Below, one piece after another: positions 4,985-5,777 of a stretch of 5,777 nt of DNA. The translations under genes and the position numbers were made by a program. The stretch comes from an uncultured Phascolarctobacterium sp. GTDB lineage: Bacteria; Bacillota; Negativicutes; Acidaminococcales; Acidaminococcaceae. Each line of letters starts with the position of its first letter. The stretch's first letter is position 1. A model generated the notes under the pieces. That model saw only the letters and a program-made list of their open reading frames with translations, did not search any database and was not told where the DNA came from. The stretch is from assembly GCA_900553055.1 (NCBI GenBank), contig USBV01000101.1:1-5777 (forward strand), given 5' to 3'.

Positions 4985-5777
4985 TTAGCTTAAAAGCTGC
5001 AGCAAAATTTCTTCCAGCCTCGTGTAATCACGTCCACCCTTGCGCAAATCGATATTAAGCTGGGCTATGTCCAAAATGGCTTGCGTTAAGGCCTTAGGCG
5101 TGAAGCCGCGCACCTCACGCTGCAGATTTTTGGCTACATATGGATTGAGCTTGAGCTCGGCCACGATGCCCTTGTAATCGAAGCCGCGACCCGCCAGCTC
5201 CACATACTGCAGCATTTGCCGTAGCTTGAAGGTGATGAGCGCGCACAGGGGCAGCACATTGGTGCCCTTCTTTTTTTCGGCAGCCAAAAGCTGTAGCACC
5301 TCGGGTAAATTGCGCTTACCCAAAGCGTTGATAATAGCGAAGCTAGAGGCTTCAGGCAGAGCGGAAAAGATAGTTTCCACATCCTCGGCCGTCCACTGCT
5401 TGCGCTCACCGGCGTATACGGCGAGCTTGGCTATTTCCTGCTGCAGCAGCTTTAAGGGGACCTTATCCACCGGCTGCAGGTACTCCACGATTTTGCCCAC
5501 GGCGTCGTAGCTCCATCTGGCACCATAAATCGCTGCTTGACCATCCAGCCATTGTGCTAAATCATTTAGCTTGATACTGACGCATTCGCACAGTAGCGCC
5601 TGCTTTTTTAACGCTTTAAAAAGCTTGGTGCGCTTATCCAGCTTGCTCGCAGTTACGAGCACGGTGCAGTAGTCGGGTATATCGGCTAAAACATCCGCCA
5701 ATTTATCCAATTGCTGCTTGCGCGCTTCGCTTTCGGCCTTAGCAGCCAGCAGCTTTTCGTCCTTGAGCACGCTTACG
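4985..5777 (-). CDS. holA: DNA polymerase III subunit delta, C-terminal ~263 residues (start off window)
   Basis: HolA delta is the clamp-opening subunit of the clamp loader, working with DnaX and delta prime to load the beta sliding clamp. The frame is open to the right edge. A GTG at 5770 exists, but the family is about 330-345 residues, so the true start and about 75-80 residues lie outside. Visible are VSVLKDEKLLAA at the edge (end of the first AAA+ part), then DYCTVLVTASKLDKRTKLFKALKK (Walker-B-like strand and following helix of the family). After these come the lid helices, with KVPLKLLQQEIAKLAVYAG and the typical TAEDVETIFSALPEASSFAIINALGKRN, and the helical collar domain with LITFKLRQMLQYVELAGRG, LNPYVAKNLQREVRGFTPKAL and IDLRKGGRDYTRLEEILLQLL. 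No clear terminator of its own follows. The next terminator is in the downstream leader. Confidence 0.93.
   Translation of the reverse strand, partial: VSVLKDEKLLAAKAESEARKQQLDKLADVLADIPDYCTVLVTASKLDKRTKLFKALKKQALLCECVSIKLNDLAQWLDGQAAIYGARWSYDAVGKIVEYLQPVDKVPLKLLQQEIAKLAVYAGERKQWTAEDVETIFSALPEASSFAIINALGKRNLPEVLQLLAAEKKKGTNVLPLCALITFKLRQMLQYVELAGRGFDYKGIVAELKLNPYVAKNLQREVRGFTPKALTQAILDIAQLNIDLRKGGRDYTRLEEILLQLLS

Noticed and set aside
1..5777. Mobile element, prophage, CRISPR or defence system
   Set aside because: No transposase, integrase, direct-repeat array, tRNA or defence domain is visible. The genes are housekeeping or metabolic and similar in style.

Overview
The window reads as an ordinary chromosomal stretch of a low-to-moderate GC, anaerobic Firmicutes-type bacterium. 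I lean towards the Negativicutes (Phascolarctobacterium/Acidaminococcus-like), because strong AGGAGG ribosome sites and an lspA-rluD pair sit beside an acyl-CoA dehydrogenase and a large divergent glutamine synthetase. This placement is an inference from gene content. All six genes lie on the minus strand, so transcription runs from high to low coordinates. No phage, insertion sequence, CRISPR, rRNA or tRNA is visible.

In transcription order: (1) 5777-4985 is holA (DNA polymerase III delta), with its N-terminus outside the window. (2) 4984-4775 is a regulatory gap. It holds a near-consensus promoter, then a strong intrinsic terminator downstream of that promoter but upstream of the next gene, then a ribosome site unusually far from the start codon. 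(3) 4774-2867 is a 635-residue glutamine synthetase family protein, followed by a 13-bp-stem terminator. (4) 2703-1053 is a two-gene unit with its own promoter: a PaaI-type hotdog thioesterase and a short/medium-chain-type acyl-CoA dehydrogenase. It ends in a palindromic, possibly dispersed repeat and another terminator. (5) 829-1 is lspA (lipoprotein signal peptidase) overlapping rluD (23S rRNA pseudouridine synthase), which runs off the left edge. lspA has its own extended -10 promoter.

Functionally these are four independent units: replication clamp loading, ammonia assimilation, acyl-CoA metabolism, and lipoprotein maturation with ribosome modification. The most interesting part is the glutamine synthetase leader (about 4901-4775). 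Promoter, small hexaloop hairpin, terminator, displaced Shine-Dalgarno and possible 7-codon upstream frame together suggest transcription attenuation, perhaps with added translational control. The hexaloop (AACGAG) has the A1/G4 pattern known from ANTAR-protein RNA targets, a class that controls nitrogen genes in related bacteria. No sensor gene is visible here, so that link is a hypothesis.

No stretch longer than 300 bases lacks a gene. The three larger gaps (830-1052, 2704-2866, 4775-4984) are accounted for by the promoters, terminators and repeat listed.
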